DNA of 64,000 nt from Pseudarthrobacter chlorophenolicus (GTDB lineage: Bacteria > Actinomycetota > Actinomycetes > Actinomycetales > Micrococcaceae): assembly GCF_000962805.1 (NCBI RefSeq), contig NZ_JZTW01000002.1, forward strand, positions 1 to 64,000, in the 5' to 3' direction. Positions within the stretch are counted from its first letter, which is position 1, and each line of letters starts with the position of its first letter. Of this stretch, positions 34,572 through 42,481 are shown in pieces. Made by a program: the position numbers and the translations under genes. The notes beneath the pieces are model-generated. The model was not told where the DNA came from. It saw only the letters and a program-made list of their open reading frames with translations, and searched no databases.

Positions 34572-34772
34572 GCGTACCCGGGGAGGTTTTGCGGGCGCGG
34601 TCCCGGGCTTGTTACTGGCCTTGTTCGCGAATCAGAAGGCTGACGGCATGGTCTGGCGGACAAGCGTCTGACCCAGGGTGGCCAGACGCCAGAGCCCGCC
34701 CCGCACCGCCGCGGCAGTCCGGGGACCGGACGCACTCTGCTGGCGCAGGCTGCCTGGTGGCAGGATAAACGG

Positions 34773-36254
34773 ATGGCAGAAAGAGACCGGCCCCGCTTGG
34801 ACGGGGATGCCGCGCAGGTATGGAGCCCACGGCTGGCCCTTCTGGTGGCGGCAACTTTTTTTATGGAGTTCCTCGACGGGACCATCCTCACCACTGCCAT
34901 TCCGAATATTTCAGCCGACTTCGGTGTTCCCGCGGCAGACGTGAATATCACCATGACGGCGTACCTGCTCACCGTCGCCGTCGGCATACCCATCAGCGGG
35001 TGGCTGGCCGAACGTTTCGGGGCGCGAAGGGTCTTCTGCCTGGCCGTTGCCATCTTCACCGTCGCTTCACTGGCCTGTGCCCTCAGCCAGGACCTCACCA
35101 CACTGACGCTGAGCCGCATCGCCCAGGGAGCCGGGGGCGCCATGATGGTTCCGGTGGGAACGCTGGTGGTGCTGCGCGGTACACCTAAATCGGAGCTCTT
35201 GCGGGCCACGGCGTTCCTTGTGTGGCCCGGCCTGCTGGCCCCGGTCCTCGCACCCCTGGTGGGCGGTGCACTCACCACCTACCTGTCCTGGCACTGGATT
35301 TTCCTGATCAACCTCCCACTGGGACTGGCGGCCTTCCTGGCGGCCCTTCGCCTGGTCCCATCGTCCGCTGGAGACAAAGGGCGGCGGCTGGACTGGCCCG
35401 GGCTATTCCTCACCACGCTGGGCGTCGGTGCCCTGGTGGTGGGCCTTGAACTGGCCAGCTCCCACCCTGGCAGCCCCTGGGCGGGCATCAGTGCTGCCGC
35501 AGGTGCTGCCTCCCTGCTCGCGGCCGTGCTCTGGATGCGCCGGGCCAGCAACCCCCTGTTCAACCTGGGGGTGTTCCGGACCCGCACCTTCCGCGCGATG
35601 GCTACCGGCGGATTCATTTACCGGCTGACCATCAGCTCCGTGCCGTTCCTCCTGCCGCTGATGTTCCAGGCCGGCTTTGGCTGGACCCCCATCCACGCCG
35701 GCGCCATGGTGGCCGCCGTCTTTATCGGCAACATCGGCATCAAACCCGCCACCACTCCCCTGATCCGCCGCTTCGGGTTCAAGGCCATGCTGGTGTTCGC
35801 TTCCCTCGCCTCAGCAGCCACTTTTGCACTGTGCGCCCTGCTGACCCCGGATACCCCGCAGGTGCTGACGTTTGCCCTGCTGGTCTGCAGCGGCGCGTTC
35901 CGCTCCATCGGGTTCTCGTCCTACGCCTCGGTGCAGTACGCCGACATCGTCCCCGCGCAGCTCACCTCAGCCAACACCGTCTCGGCAACCCTGGTGCAGC
36001 TCGCCACCGGCGCCGGGATCGCCGTGGCCGCCCTGCTCATCAGGATCTTTGACGGGCTTGGCTCGTTTCCCCAGGACGACGCCGGTCCCTACCGCGGAGC
36101 TTTCCTGGCCATGGCAGCCCTGATGCTGGCAAGCACGGTGGACAGTGTTTTGCTCCCGCGGCATGCGGGAGCAGCGGTCAGCCGGCCTGCGCCAGGACCA
36201 GCGGAAGCACAGCCCCGGCCCCGGCCTGCCGAAGGGCACGCCCCGCGACCGTGA
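34773..36254 (+). CDS. MFS drug exporter, DHA2 (14-helix) type
   Basis: A 493-residue major-facilitator transporter. Motif D1/A-like LDGTILTTAIPNISADF in helix 1 is the DHA2 signature, the helix 2-3 loop motif GWLAERFGARRVF is the MFS motif A, and SRIAQGAGGAMMVPVGTLVV is motif B. About 14 helices fit the EmrB/QacA subgroup, which exports drugs with proton exchange. Its last 77 bp overlap the 3' end of the convergent recQ gene, giving a disordered Pro/Arg-rich tail. No regulator is adjacent. Confidence 0.9.
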   Translation: MAERDRPRLDGDAAQVWSPRLALLVAATFFMEFLDGTILTTAIPNISADFGVPAADVNITMTAYLLTVAVGIPISGWLAERFGARRVFCLAVAIFTVASLACALSQDLTTLTLSRIAQGAGGAMMVPVGTLVVLRGTPKSELLRATAFLVWPGLLAPVLAPLVGGALTTYLSWHWIFLINLPLGLAAFLAALRLVPSSAGDKGRRLDWPGLFLTTLGVGALVVGLELASSHPGSPWAGISAAAGAASLLAAVLWMRRASNPLFNLGVFRTRTFRAMATGGFIYRLTISSVPFLLPLMFQAGFGWTPIHAGAMVAAVFIGNIGIKPATTPLIRRFGFKAMLVFASLASAATFALCALLTPDTPQVLTFALLVCSGAFRSIGFSSYASVQYADIVPAQLTSANTVSATLVQLATGAGIAVAALLIRIFDGLGSFPQDDAGPYRGAFLAMAALMLASTVDSVLLPRHAGAAVSRPAPGPAEAQPRPRPAEGHAPRP

Positions 36255-38415
36255 GCGTCCACCGGCTGTCCGCCAGGTCATCGATCAGCATCACGCTTTG
36301 CCCCTGGATGGAACCCAACGCCGCTTCGAGTTCCGGGCCGACCACCACCCGGTCCCAGACCCCGGCCAACCGGTAGGCGCTGTTGCCGCCCCGACTTCCT
36401 GTGGGGCCGCCATGGGCCAACTGCAGGCCGCCGAGGTAAGGGATGCGGCCTATGTCGGAGATGCCGCGGGCGAGGGATTCCACCAGCTCCGGCTTGCTGC
36501 GCGACGGCATGCTCACGATCGCGGCCGGCCGGCCGCCACCGCTCCAACCTGCAGTCCGCGAATCACCGGCTCCCCACTCACGCAGGACCTGGACGCAGGC
36601 CTGCAGCATGGCGGGGTCCACCGGCCGGTCTTCCGCGCCCGCGGCGAAGATCGTGCGCAGGGCGCCGCCCCAGCCAAGGTCGGTCAGCCTGGCCAGGACG
36701 CGGCCCTCGGAGATCGCCTCCGGAGGCTTGATTTTTCCCTTGACCGGAACGCCCAGCCGGTCCATGCCGCTGGGCCACTGCAGCCGCGGCTCAAGGACGC
36801 CGCCTGCCCTGCTGAGCGTCTGCCCGGCCGCGTTCGTGGCATCGGCTGCGACGTCGACGGGGAACCACTGCCCGGCGCAGTTATCGCACCGGCCGCAGGC
36901 ATGGGCGGTCTCATCATCGAGGACTGACGTGATGTATTCCATCCGGCACCCGGCCGTGTCCTGGTAGATGATCATGGAGTCCTGCTCATCGACGCGGGCC
37001 TCGGCAATGCGCTGGTACCGCTCCGCGTCATAGACCCACGGCCGCCCGGTGGAGCGCCAGCCACCGCCGACCCGTTCCACGGCCCCATCCACGGAGAGGA
37101 CCTTGAGCAGCAGCTCCAGCGGGGTCCGGCGCAGGTCCACCCGCGCTTCCAGCGCCACTGTGGACACAGCACTTCCCGCCTCGGCGAGCGCAGTCAGGAC
37201 AGCGGCAGCTTTCTCCTCCGAAGGCATGGACGCCGTGGCGAAGTACTGCCAGATGTCGCGGTCCTCGGAGCCCGGCAACAGCAGGACGTCGGCGTTGGCG
37301 GCCCCACGGCCTGCACGGCCCACCTGCTGGTAGTAGGCAACCGGCGACGACGGCGCCCCGAGGTGGACCACGAACCCAAGGTCCGGCTTGTCGAACCCCA
37401 TGCCAAGTGCAGATGTGGCCACGAGGGCCTTAACCTGGTTGTCCTTGAGCAGCTGCTCGGCGCGTTCCCGGTCCGCGGGGTCGGTGCGGCCGGTGTAGGA
37501 CAGCACTTCGTGGCCCGCCTCCGCCAAGAGCCGGGCGGTGTCCTCGGCGGCGGAAACGGTCAGGGTGTAGATGATGCCGCTGCCGGGCAGGTCCGACAGA
37601 TGGGTCAGCAGCCACCCCAGCCGCTGCCGGGCGTCAGGGAGCGCCAGGACGCCGAGCCGCAGCGAATCGCGGCCGAGGGCGCCGCGGATGGTCAGGACGC
37701 CGGCGCCCAGTTGCTCTTCGATGTCGTGGACCACACGGGAGTTGGCGGTGGCAGTGGTGGCCAGCACCGGCACCGAATCCGGCAACTGCTCGATGAGGTC
37801 TGCGATCCGGCGGTAATCAGGGCGGAAGTCGTGGCCCCAGTCCGAGATGCAGTGTGCCTCGTCGATGACCAGCAGTCCGGTGCGCCGGATCAGTTCCGGC
37901 AGCTGGTTTTCCCGGAACGAAGGGTTGGTCAAACGTTCCGGCGAGACCAGGAGAACGTCAACCTGGTCTGCCGCAAGCTGTTCGCGGACACTGTCCCACT
38001 CGAGCTGATTCGCCGAGTTGATGGCCACGGCACTTACACCGGCCCTGGCTGCGGCCGCCACCTGGTCACGCATGAGCGCCAGCAAAGGCGACACGATCAG
38101 GGTGGGGCCGGCTCCGCGGCGGCGCAGCAGCAGGGACGCCACGAAATAGACTGCGGACTTTCCCCAGCCGGTGCGCTGGACCACCAAGGTCCGCCGGCCG
38201 CCGTCGACCAGCGCCTCAATGGCCTCGTACTGGCCGTCGTGAAAATCCGCCCCGGAGTTTCCCACCAGCTCGCGCAGCACCGCCAGTGCCTGGCTGTGGG
38301 TGGCGGTACCGGATCCGCCCGGAGCGGACGGCTGCGCAAAGGAAGTGTCGGCCGTAAAAGCTGCGTCTGAATCAGTATCGGTTTGGGAAAGGGTGGCGTT
38401 CCGGTTATCGACCAT
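36178..38415 (-). CDS. recQ: RecQ family helicase with C-terminal phosphoribosyltransferase-like domain
   Basis: A 745-residue ATP-dependent 3'-5' DNA helicase. The DNA-binding/ATPase core includes RTGWGKSAVYF (Walker A), LLVIDEAHCISDWGHDFRPDYR (DEAH and aromatic loop, quoted in part), and QQVGRAGRG (motif VI); zinc ligands are in the C-R-M segment plus ACGRCDNC (about 530-555). No HRDC domain is seen. Instead the last 115 residues (IVSMPSRSKPELVESLARGI, SVMLIDDLADSRWT) look like a type I phosphoribosyltransferase PRPP site. ATG 38415 lies 6 nt after GATACT; earlier starts enter the divergent manB region. The stop overlaps the MFS gene. Confidence 0.85.
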   Translation of the reverse strand: MVDNRNATLSQTDTDSDAAFTADTSFAQPSAPGGSGTATHSQALAVLRELVGNSGADFHDGQYEAIEALVDGGRRTLVVQRTGWGKSAVYFVASLLLRRRGAGPTLIVSPLLALMRDQVAAAARAGVSAVAINSANQLEWDSVREQLAADQVDVLLVSPERLTNPSFRENQLPELIRRTGLLVIDEAHCISDWGHDFRPDYRRIADLIEQLPDSVPVLATTATANSRVVHDIEEQLGAGVLTIRGALGRDSLRLGVLALPDARQRLGWLLTHLSDLPGSGIIYTLTVSAAEDTARLLAEAGHEVLSYTGRTDPADRERAEQLLKDNQVKALVATSALGMGFDKPDLGFVVHLGAPSSPVAYYQQVGRAGRGAANADVLLLPGSEDRDIWQYFATASMPSEEKAAAVLTALAEAGSAVSTVALEARVDLRRTPLELLLKVLSVDGAVERVGGGWRSTGRPWVYDAERYQRIAEARVDEQDSMIIYQDTAGCRMEYITSVLDDETAHACGRCDNCAGQWFPVDVAADATNAAGQTLSRAGGVLEPRLQWPSGMDRLGVPVKGKIKPPEAISEGRVLARLTDLGWGGALRTIFAAGAEDRPVDPAMLQACVQVLREWGAGDSRTAGWSGGGRPAAIVSMPSRSKPELVESLARGISDIGRIPYLGGLQLAHGGPTGSRGGNSAYRLAGVWDRVVVGPELEAALGSIQGQSVMLIDDLADSRWTLTVAGRALRQAGAGAVLPLVLAQAG

Positions 38416-38557
38416 TGATTCAGTATCCCAGCCACCCCTGACAGCTGGCCCCTGTACAGCGGATATGTGGAAAGGCCCACAGATCCATTGCGTCACAATC
38501 GCCAGCCCGGTTCCTGCCCTCCACAGGCACCGCACGGGTCCACGTAAGATAAAGCCC

Positions 38558-39976
38558 GTGACTAGCGAACAGACAACGACTTTTGACCTTTCGGCATCCT
38601 TCAAGGCCTACGACGTCCGCGGCATCGTGGGCGAATCGATCACCGCCGAAATCGTCGAAGCCGTGGGGGCCGCGTTCGTGGACGTCCTGCAGCTCGAAGG
38701 CCAGACCATCCTGGTGGGTGGCGACATGCGCCCCTCCTCCCCTGAGTTCAGCAAAGCTTTCGCCGACGGCGCTGCCACCCGTGGCGCCAACGTGGAACTG
38801 CTGGACCTGATCTCCACCGACGAACTTTACTTCGCCTGCGGCCTGCTCAACCGGGCCGGGGCCACCTTCACCGCGAGCCACAACCCCGCCGGCTACAACG
38901 GCATCAAGATGTCCAAGGCCGGCGCAGTCCCCATTTCCTCCGAAACCGGGCTGAAGGACATCCAGTCACTGGCCGAGCACTACCTCAGCACCGGGACCAT
39001 CCCGGCTGCGGGCCAGCGCGGCCAGATTGGTGTGCGCGACGTCCTCAAGGAATACTCCGAGTACCTCCGCAAGCTCGTGGACCTCTCAGGATCACGCCGC
39101 CTGAAGGTCGTAGTGGACGCCGGAAACGGCATGGCCGGGCTGACCACGCCCGCCGTGCTGGGTGACGCCCTGCTGCCCAAGCTGCCGTTCGACATCATTC
39201 CGCTGTACTTCGAACTGGACGGTTCCTTCCCGAACCACCCCGCCAACCCGCTGGAGCCGGAAAACCTCCGGGACCTGCAGGCCGCCGTCATCGAGCACGG
39301 CGCGGACATCGGGCTGGCCTTCGACGGCGATGCCGACCGCTGCTTCGTGGTGGACGAAAAGGGCGAGCCCGTCTCGCCGTCGGCCGTTACCGGCATGGTG
39401 GCCCGGCGCGAAATTGCCCGCGCGAAAGCCCAGGGCGAAGCCACCCCCACGATCATCCACAACCTCCTCACCTCCCGCGCCGTGGCCGAACTGGTGGAGC
39501 ACGACGGCGGCCGGGCCGTCCGTACGCGCGTGGGCCACTCCTTCATCAAGGCAGTCATGGCCGAGGAAGGCGCGGTGTTCGGCGGCGAGCACTCGGCACA
39601 CTTCTACTTCCGCGACTTCTGGAACGCCGACACCGGCATGCTGGCCGCCATGCACGTCTTGGCAGCACTGGGTGAGCAGGACGGCCCGCTGTCCGAGCTT
39701 GGCCGCGAGTACGAGCCCTACGTCAGCTCCGGGGAGATCAACTCCGAAGTGGACGACAATCCGGCTGCCGTAGAGCGCGTGCGTGCAGACTTCGCCGGCG
39801 AAGACATCACCATCGACACCCTGGACGGCAGCACCTTCACGGCCAACGACGGCAGCTACTGGTTCAACCTGCGCCCGTCCAACACCGAGCCCTTCCTGCG
39901 GCTCAACGCCGAAGCAACCGACCAGGCCACCATGGAACGGGTCCGGGACCGGGTCCTGGCACTCGTGCGGGCCTAG
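38558..39976 (+). CDS. manB: Phosphomannomutase/phosphoglucomutase
   Basis: A 472-residue alpha-D-phosphohexomutase. The active-site serine is in TASHNPAGYNGIK, the metal loop is GLAFDGDADRCFVVD, the sugar-specificity loop is GGEHSAHFYFRD, and the phosphate-binding RPSNTEPFLRLN closes the protein. It interconverts mannose- or glucose-1- and 6-phosphates for cell-wall glycan precursors; GEHSAH favours dual specificity. GTG 38558 follows TAAGAT by 7 nt, so the transcript is leaderless. A hypothetical gene and nsrR follow on the same strand. Confidence 0.93.
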   Translation: MTSEQTTTFDLSASFKAYDVRGIVGESITAEIVEAVGAAFVDVLQLEGQTILVGGDMRPSSPEFSKAFADGAATRGANVELLDLISTDELYFACGLLNRAGATFTASHNPAGYNGIKMSKAGAVPISSETGLKDIQSLAEHYLSTGTIPAAGQRGQIGVRDVLKEYSEYLRKLVDLSGSRRLKVVVDAGNGMAGLTTPAVLGDALLPKLPFDIIPLYFELDGSFPNHPANPLEPENLRDLQAAVIEHGADIGLAFDGDADRCFVVDEKGEPVSPSAVTGMVARREIARAKAQGEATPTIIHNLLTSRAVAELVEHDGGRAVRTRVGHSFIKAVMAEEGAVFGGEHSAHFYFRDFWNADTGMLAAMHVLAALGEQDGPLSELGREYEPYVSSGEINSEVDDNPAAVERVRADFAGEDITIDTLDGSTFTANDGSYWFNLRPSNTEPFLRLNAEATDQATMERVRDRVLALVRA

Positions 39977-39979
39977 GCC

Positions 39980-40468
39980 ATGGCTGACCATACCGGGCCC
40001 GCGGCGGCGGGACAGGAAAGCTGGCGCGACTCTGTCCCCGAAGCCACGGCGGCGGACCTTGAAAACCTCCTTGGAACCGGCGTCAGCGCCGCCCAGGAGC
40101 AGCTTCAGCGCGCCGGCGGCTTCCTCCCGTTCGCCCTCACAGTGCAGAACGACGGCGAGGTGCGGCTGGTGGCCGTTTCCCCGGCGGATGCCGGGGAAGG
40201 AAGCGGCGACGAGTTCGATGCTGACGCCATGATCGGCGACCTGAACGCGCTGTTGAAGCAGAACCGGGATGACTACCGTGCCGCTGCCGTGGTGTGCGAC
40301 ATCCTGCTGGTGGAGGAGGACTCCGACGCCGTCCACGTTGCCGCCGAGCACCGGGACGGCTCAGTGTTCGCCGCTGTGCTTCCCTACGCGGCAAACGCCG
40401 AAACCCAAACCTGGGAGTTCGGCGAACTCGAGGCCGACACCAACGAACCCGCCATCTGGGTGGACTAG
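39980..40468 (+). CDS. Hypothetical acidic protein
   Basis: A 162-residue acidic cytosolic protein; no named domain seen. Residues 25-160 have an alpha/beta pattern with conserved-looking blocks AAQEQLQRAGGFLPFALTV, DYRAAAVVCDILLVEEDSDAVHVAAEH and TWEFGELE. It starts 3 bp after the manB stop and is very probably co-transcribed with it; nsrR follows 15 bp downstream. Confidence 0.7.
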   Translation: MADHTGPAAAGQESWRDSVPEATAADLENLLGTGVSAAQEQLQRAGGFLPFALTVQNDGEVRLVAVSPADAGEGSGDEFDADAMIGDLNALLKQNRDDYRAAAVVCDILLVEEDSDAVHVAAEHRDGSVFAAVLPYAANAETQTWEFGELEADTNEPAIWVD

Positions 40469-40483
40469 ACCAGGCGCCGCGCC

Positions 40484-40969
40484 ATGAAGATCAACGCGTT
40501 TGCCGACGTCAGCCTGCGGGCACTGATGGTCCTGGCGGCTGCGCCCGGGAACCAGCTCCTGACCACCCAGAACATTGCCGACTCCGTGGGGACGCCCTAC
40601 AACCACGTCAGCAAAGCGATGGCCCGGCTCCGCACCATGGGGCTGATCGACGTGGAGCGGGGACGCACCGGCGGTTCCCGGCTGAGCAGCGCCGGGAGGA
40701 CGGCCACCGTTGGCCAGATCCTGCGCGAACTCGATACCCGCACGGACCCGGCGGACTGCATGTCCGCCACGGGATATTGCCCGCTGATCAATGAGTGCAA
40801 GCTGCGCGCAGCCCTTGCCCGGGCACGCGAGGCGTTCTACCGCGAGCTTGACCCGGTAGTCATTGCCGACCTGCCGGGGTCCCGCCAAATGGCTCCCGTG
40901 TTCGAGATGATCGGCCTCCGCCCCGGGCTCCCGAAGCCCCTCCGTCCGGGCGTTCAGCCGGGGCAGTAG
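40484..40969 (+). CDS. nsrR: Rrf2 family nitric-oxide-sensing repressor NsrR
   Basis: A 161-residue iron-sulfur regulator. The N-terminal winged helix (TTQNIADSVGTPYNHVSKAMARLRTMG, quoted in part) with a wing RGRTGGSRL precedes the cluster-binding cysteines CMSATGYCPLINEC, in the C-x7-C-x5-C spacing of NsrR. Its cluster reacts with nitric oxide, releasing DNA. The flavohaemoglobin gene hmp follows 153 bp downstream with palindromes between them, the standard NsrR-Hmp arrangement. It lies 15 bp past the 39980 gene, so it may also be read from the manB promoter. Confidence 0.92.
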   Translation: MKINAFADVSLRALMVLAAAPGNQLLTTQNIADSVGTPYNHVSKAMARLRTMGLIDVERGRTGGSRLSSAGRTATVGQILRELDTRTDPADCMSATGYCPLINECKLRAALARAREAFYRELDPVVIADLPGSRQMAPVFEMIGLRPGLPKPLRPGVQPGQ

Positions 40970-41021
40970 CCGGGCCCCCACCCGTTAAAGCCGGGAGCGT
41001 TATCCCAGTTTGATTTCAAAC

Positions 41022-41077
41022 TTCTACGAGGTGTAGAACTGAGGCAGAAATACTTGTATATGAAATGCAAGCATTTC
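41022..41077 (+). promoter_or_regulatory. hmp promoter with two dyads (candidate NsrR sites)
   Basis: TTCTAC-5-GTAGAA (41022-41038) and the palindrome GAAATGCAAGCATTTC (41062-41077) flank a possible TAGAAC-17 bp-TATATG promoter (41034-41062). The second palindrome would sit over the transcription start and resembles the AAATGCATTT-type dyad of known NsrR sites. Assignment of either to NsrR is inferred. Confidence 0.6.
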
Positions 41078-41122
41078 AACACGGCCGGACGAAGGCCCCG
41101 GTCCCAACCTCAGGAGTCCGCA

Positions 41123-42283
41123 ATGCTCTCGGATAAATCCCGCCCCGTCATCGAAGCCACACTGCCGCTGGTGGGATCACGGATCGGCGACATTACGCCC
41201 AAGTTCTACGCCCGCCTGTTCGCCGCCCACCCCGAACTCCTTGACGGCCTCTTCAGCCGGTCCAACCAGCGCAACGGCAGCCAGCAGCAGGCCCTGGCCG
41301 GAAGCATCGCCGCTTTCGCCACCCACCTGGTCAACAACCCGGGCACCTTGCCGGAAACCGTACTGTCCCGCATTGCCCACCGCCACGCCTCCCTCGGTAT
41401 CACCGAACCGCAGTACAAAGTGGTCTACGAGCACCTGTTCGCAGCGATCGCGGAGGACCTCGCCGAGGTGATAACTCCCGAGATCGCCGAAGCCTGGACG
41501 GAGGTCTACTGGCTCATGGCGGATGCCCTCATCAAGCTGGAGAAGGGCCTGTATGCGGCCCAGGCCAACGGCAAGATGTGGTCACCGTGGCGCGTGGCCG
41601 CCAAGACCCCGGCTGGCGTCGGGTCCATGACGTTCACCCTGGAACCTGCCGACGACACCCCCATCACCGAAGCACTCCCCGGCCAGTACGTCAGTGTCAA
41701 GGTCCAGCTTCCGGACGGCCTGCGCCAGGTGCGCCAGTACTCCCTGTCAGGCGAAGCCGGCACCAGCCGCAGCTTCACCACCAAGAAGGACGACGGCGGT
41801 GAGGTTTCCCCCGTCCTGCACAACGATGTCCAGGTGGGCGACATCCTCGAAATTTCGAACCCGTACGGCGAAATCACACTCAAGGAAGGCGACGGCCCGG
41901 TGGTCCTGGCCTCCGCAGGCATCGGCTGCACCCCCACGGCCTCCATCCTGCGCTCGCTCGCCGAATCCGGGACGGACCGCCAAGTGCTGGTGCTGCACGC
42001 CGAAAGCACGCTGGACAGCTGGGCCTTGCGCGGCCAGATGACGGACGACGTCGAGCGCCTGGACGGTGCCGAGCTGCAGCTGTGGCTGGAGCAGCCGGCG
42101 GAAGGGGCGAAGGAAGGATTCATGTCCCTGCGCGAAGTGGATCTTCCCGCCGACGCGTCCCTGTACCTGTGCGGTCCGCTGCCGTTCATGAAGAACATCC
42201 GCAACGAGGCCATCAATGCCGGTATTCCGGCAACCCGCATCCACTACGAGGTCTTCGGCCCGGACATCTGGCAGGCCAGCTGA
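41123..42283 (+). CDS. hmp: Flavohaemoglobin (nitric oxide dioxygenase)
   Basis: Converts nitric oxide and O2 to nitrate using NAD(P)H. The 386-residue protein has an N-terminal globin domain (residues 1-145; distal Tyr in FYARLFAAHPEL, proximal His in AHRHASLGI), an FAD domain (VRQYSLSG) and an NAD domain (GIGCTPTASILRSLAE, CGPLPFM, YEVFGP C-terminus). ATG 41123 has AGGAG 6 nt upstream. The adjacent nsrR and the dyads in between indicate induction by nitric oxide. The REP-like hairpin and a shared terminator follow. Confidence 0.95.
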   Translation: MLSDKSRPVIEATLPLVGSRIGDITPKFYARLFAAHPELLDGLFSRSNQRNGSQQQALAGSIAAFATHLVNNPGTLPETVLSRIAHRHASLGITEPQYKVVYEHLFAAIAEDLAEVITPEIAEAWTEVYWLMADALIKLEKGLYAAQANGKMWSPWRVAAKTPAGVGSMTFTLEPADDTPITEALPGQYVSVKVQLPDGLRQVRQYSLSGEAGTSRSFTTKKDDGGEVSPVLHNDVQVGDILEISNPYGEITLKEGDGPVVLASAGIGCTPTASILRSLAESGTDRQVLVLHAESTLDSWALRGQMTDDVERLDGAELQLWLEQPAEGAKEGFMSLREVDLPADASLYLCGPLPFMKNIRNEAINAGIPATRIHYEVFGPDIWQAS

Positions 42284-42295
42284 CACCTCCCCCTG

Positions 42296-42399
42296 GAGTT
42301 TTCGGACAGATACCACGGCGTGATCGGCCCGTAGGTCCCGGTATCTGTCCTAAAACTCGGTGGCCCACTCCGGCAGGGTTCCCTGGCCGAGCTTGCGAA
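42296..42399. repeat. REP-like element, copy 1, with a 19-bp hairpin
   Basis: A hairpin whose 19-bp arms (42296-42314 and 42340-42358; one mismatch; core GGACAGATACC/GGTATCTGTCC) is followed by the 38-bp sequence (42362-42399, core GGTTCCCTGGCCGAGCTTGC) that recurs at 53120. Located between the convergent hmp and pckG genes. Confidence 0.65.
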
Positions 42400-42417
42400 G
42401 TTTGGGGCCGGTGGGGA

Positions 42418-42465
42418 ACGACGGCGGCCCCGCACCTTTCGCGAAAGGTGCGGGGCCGCCGTCGT
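42418..42465. terminator. Bidirectional terminator, perfect 48-bp palindrome
   Basis: A fully self-complementary 48-bp sequence (centre ACCTTTCGCGAAAGGT) 17 bp past the pckG stop codon and downstream of hmp; no long T-run flanks it, so it may act by RNA stability or with Rho. Confidence 0.75.
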
Positions 42466-42481
42466 ACTCAGCGGGGAAGTC

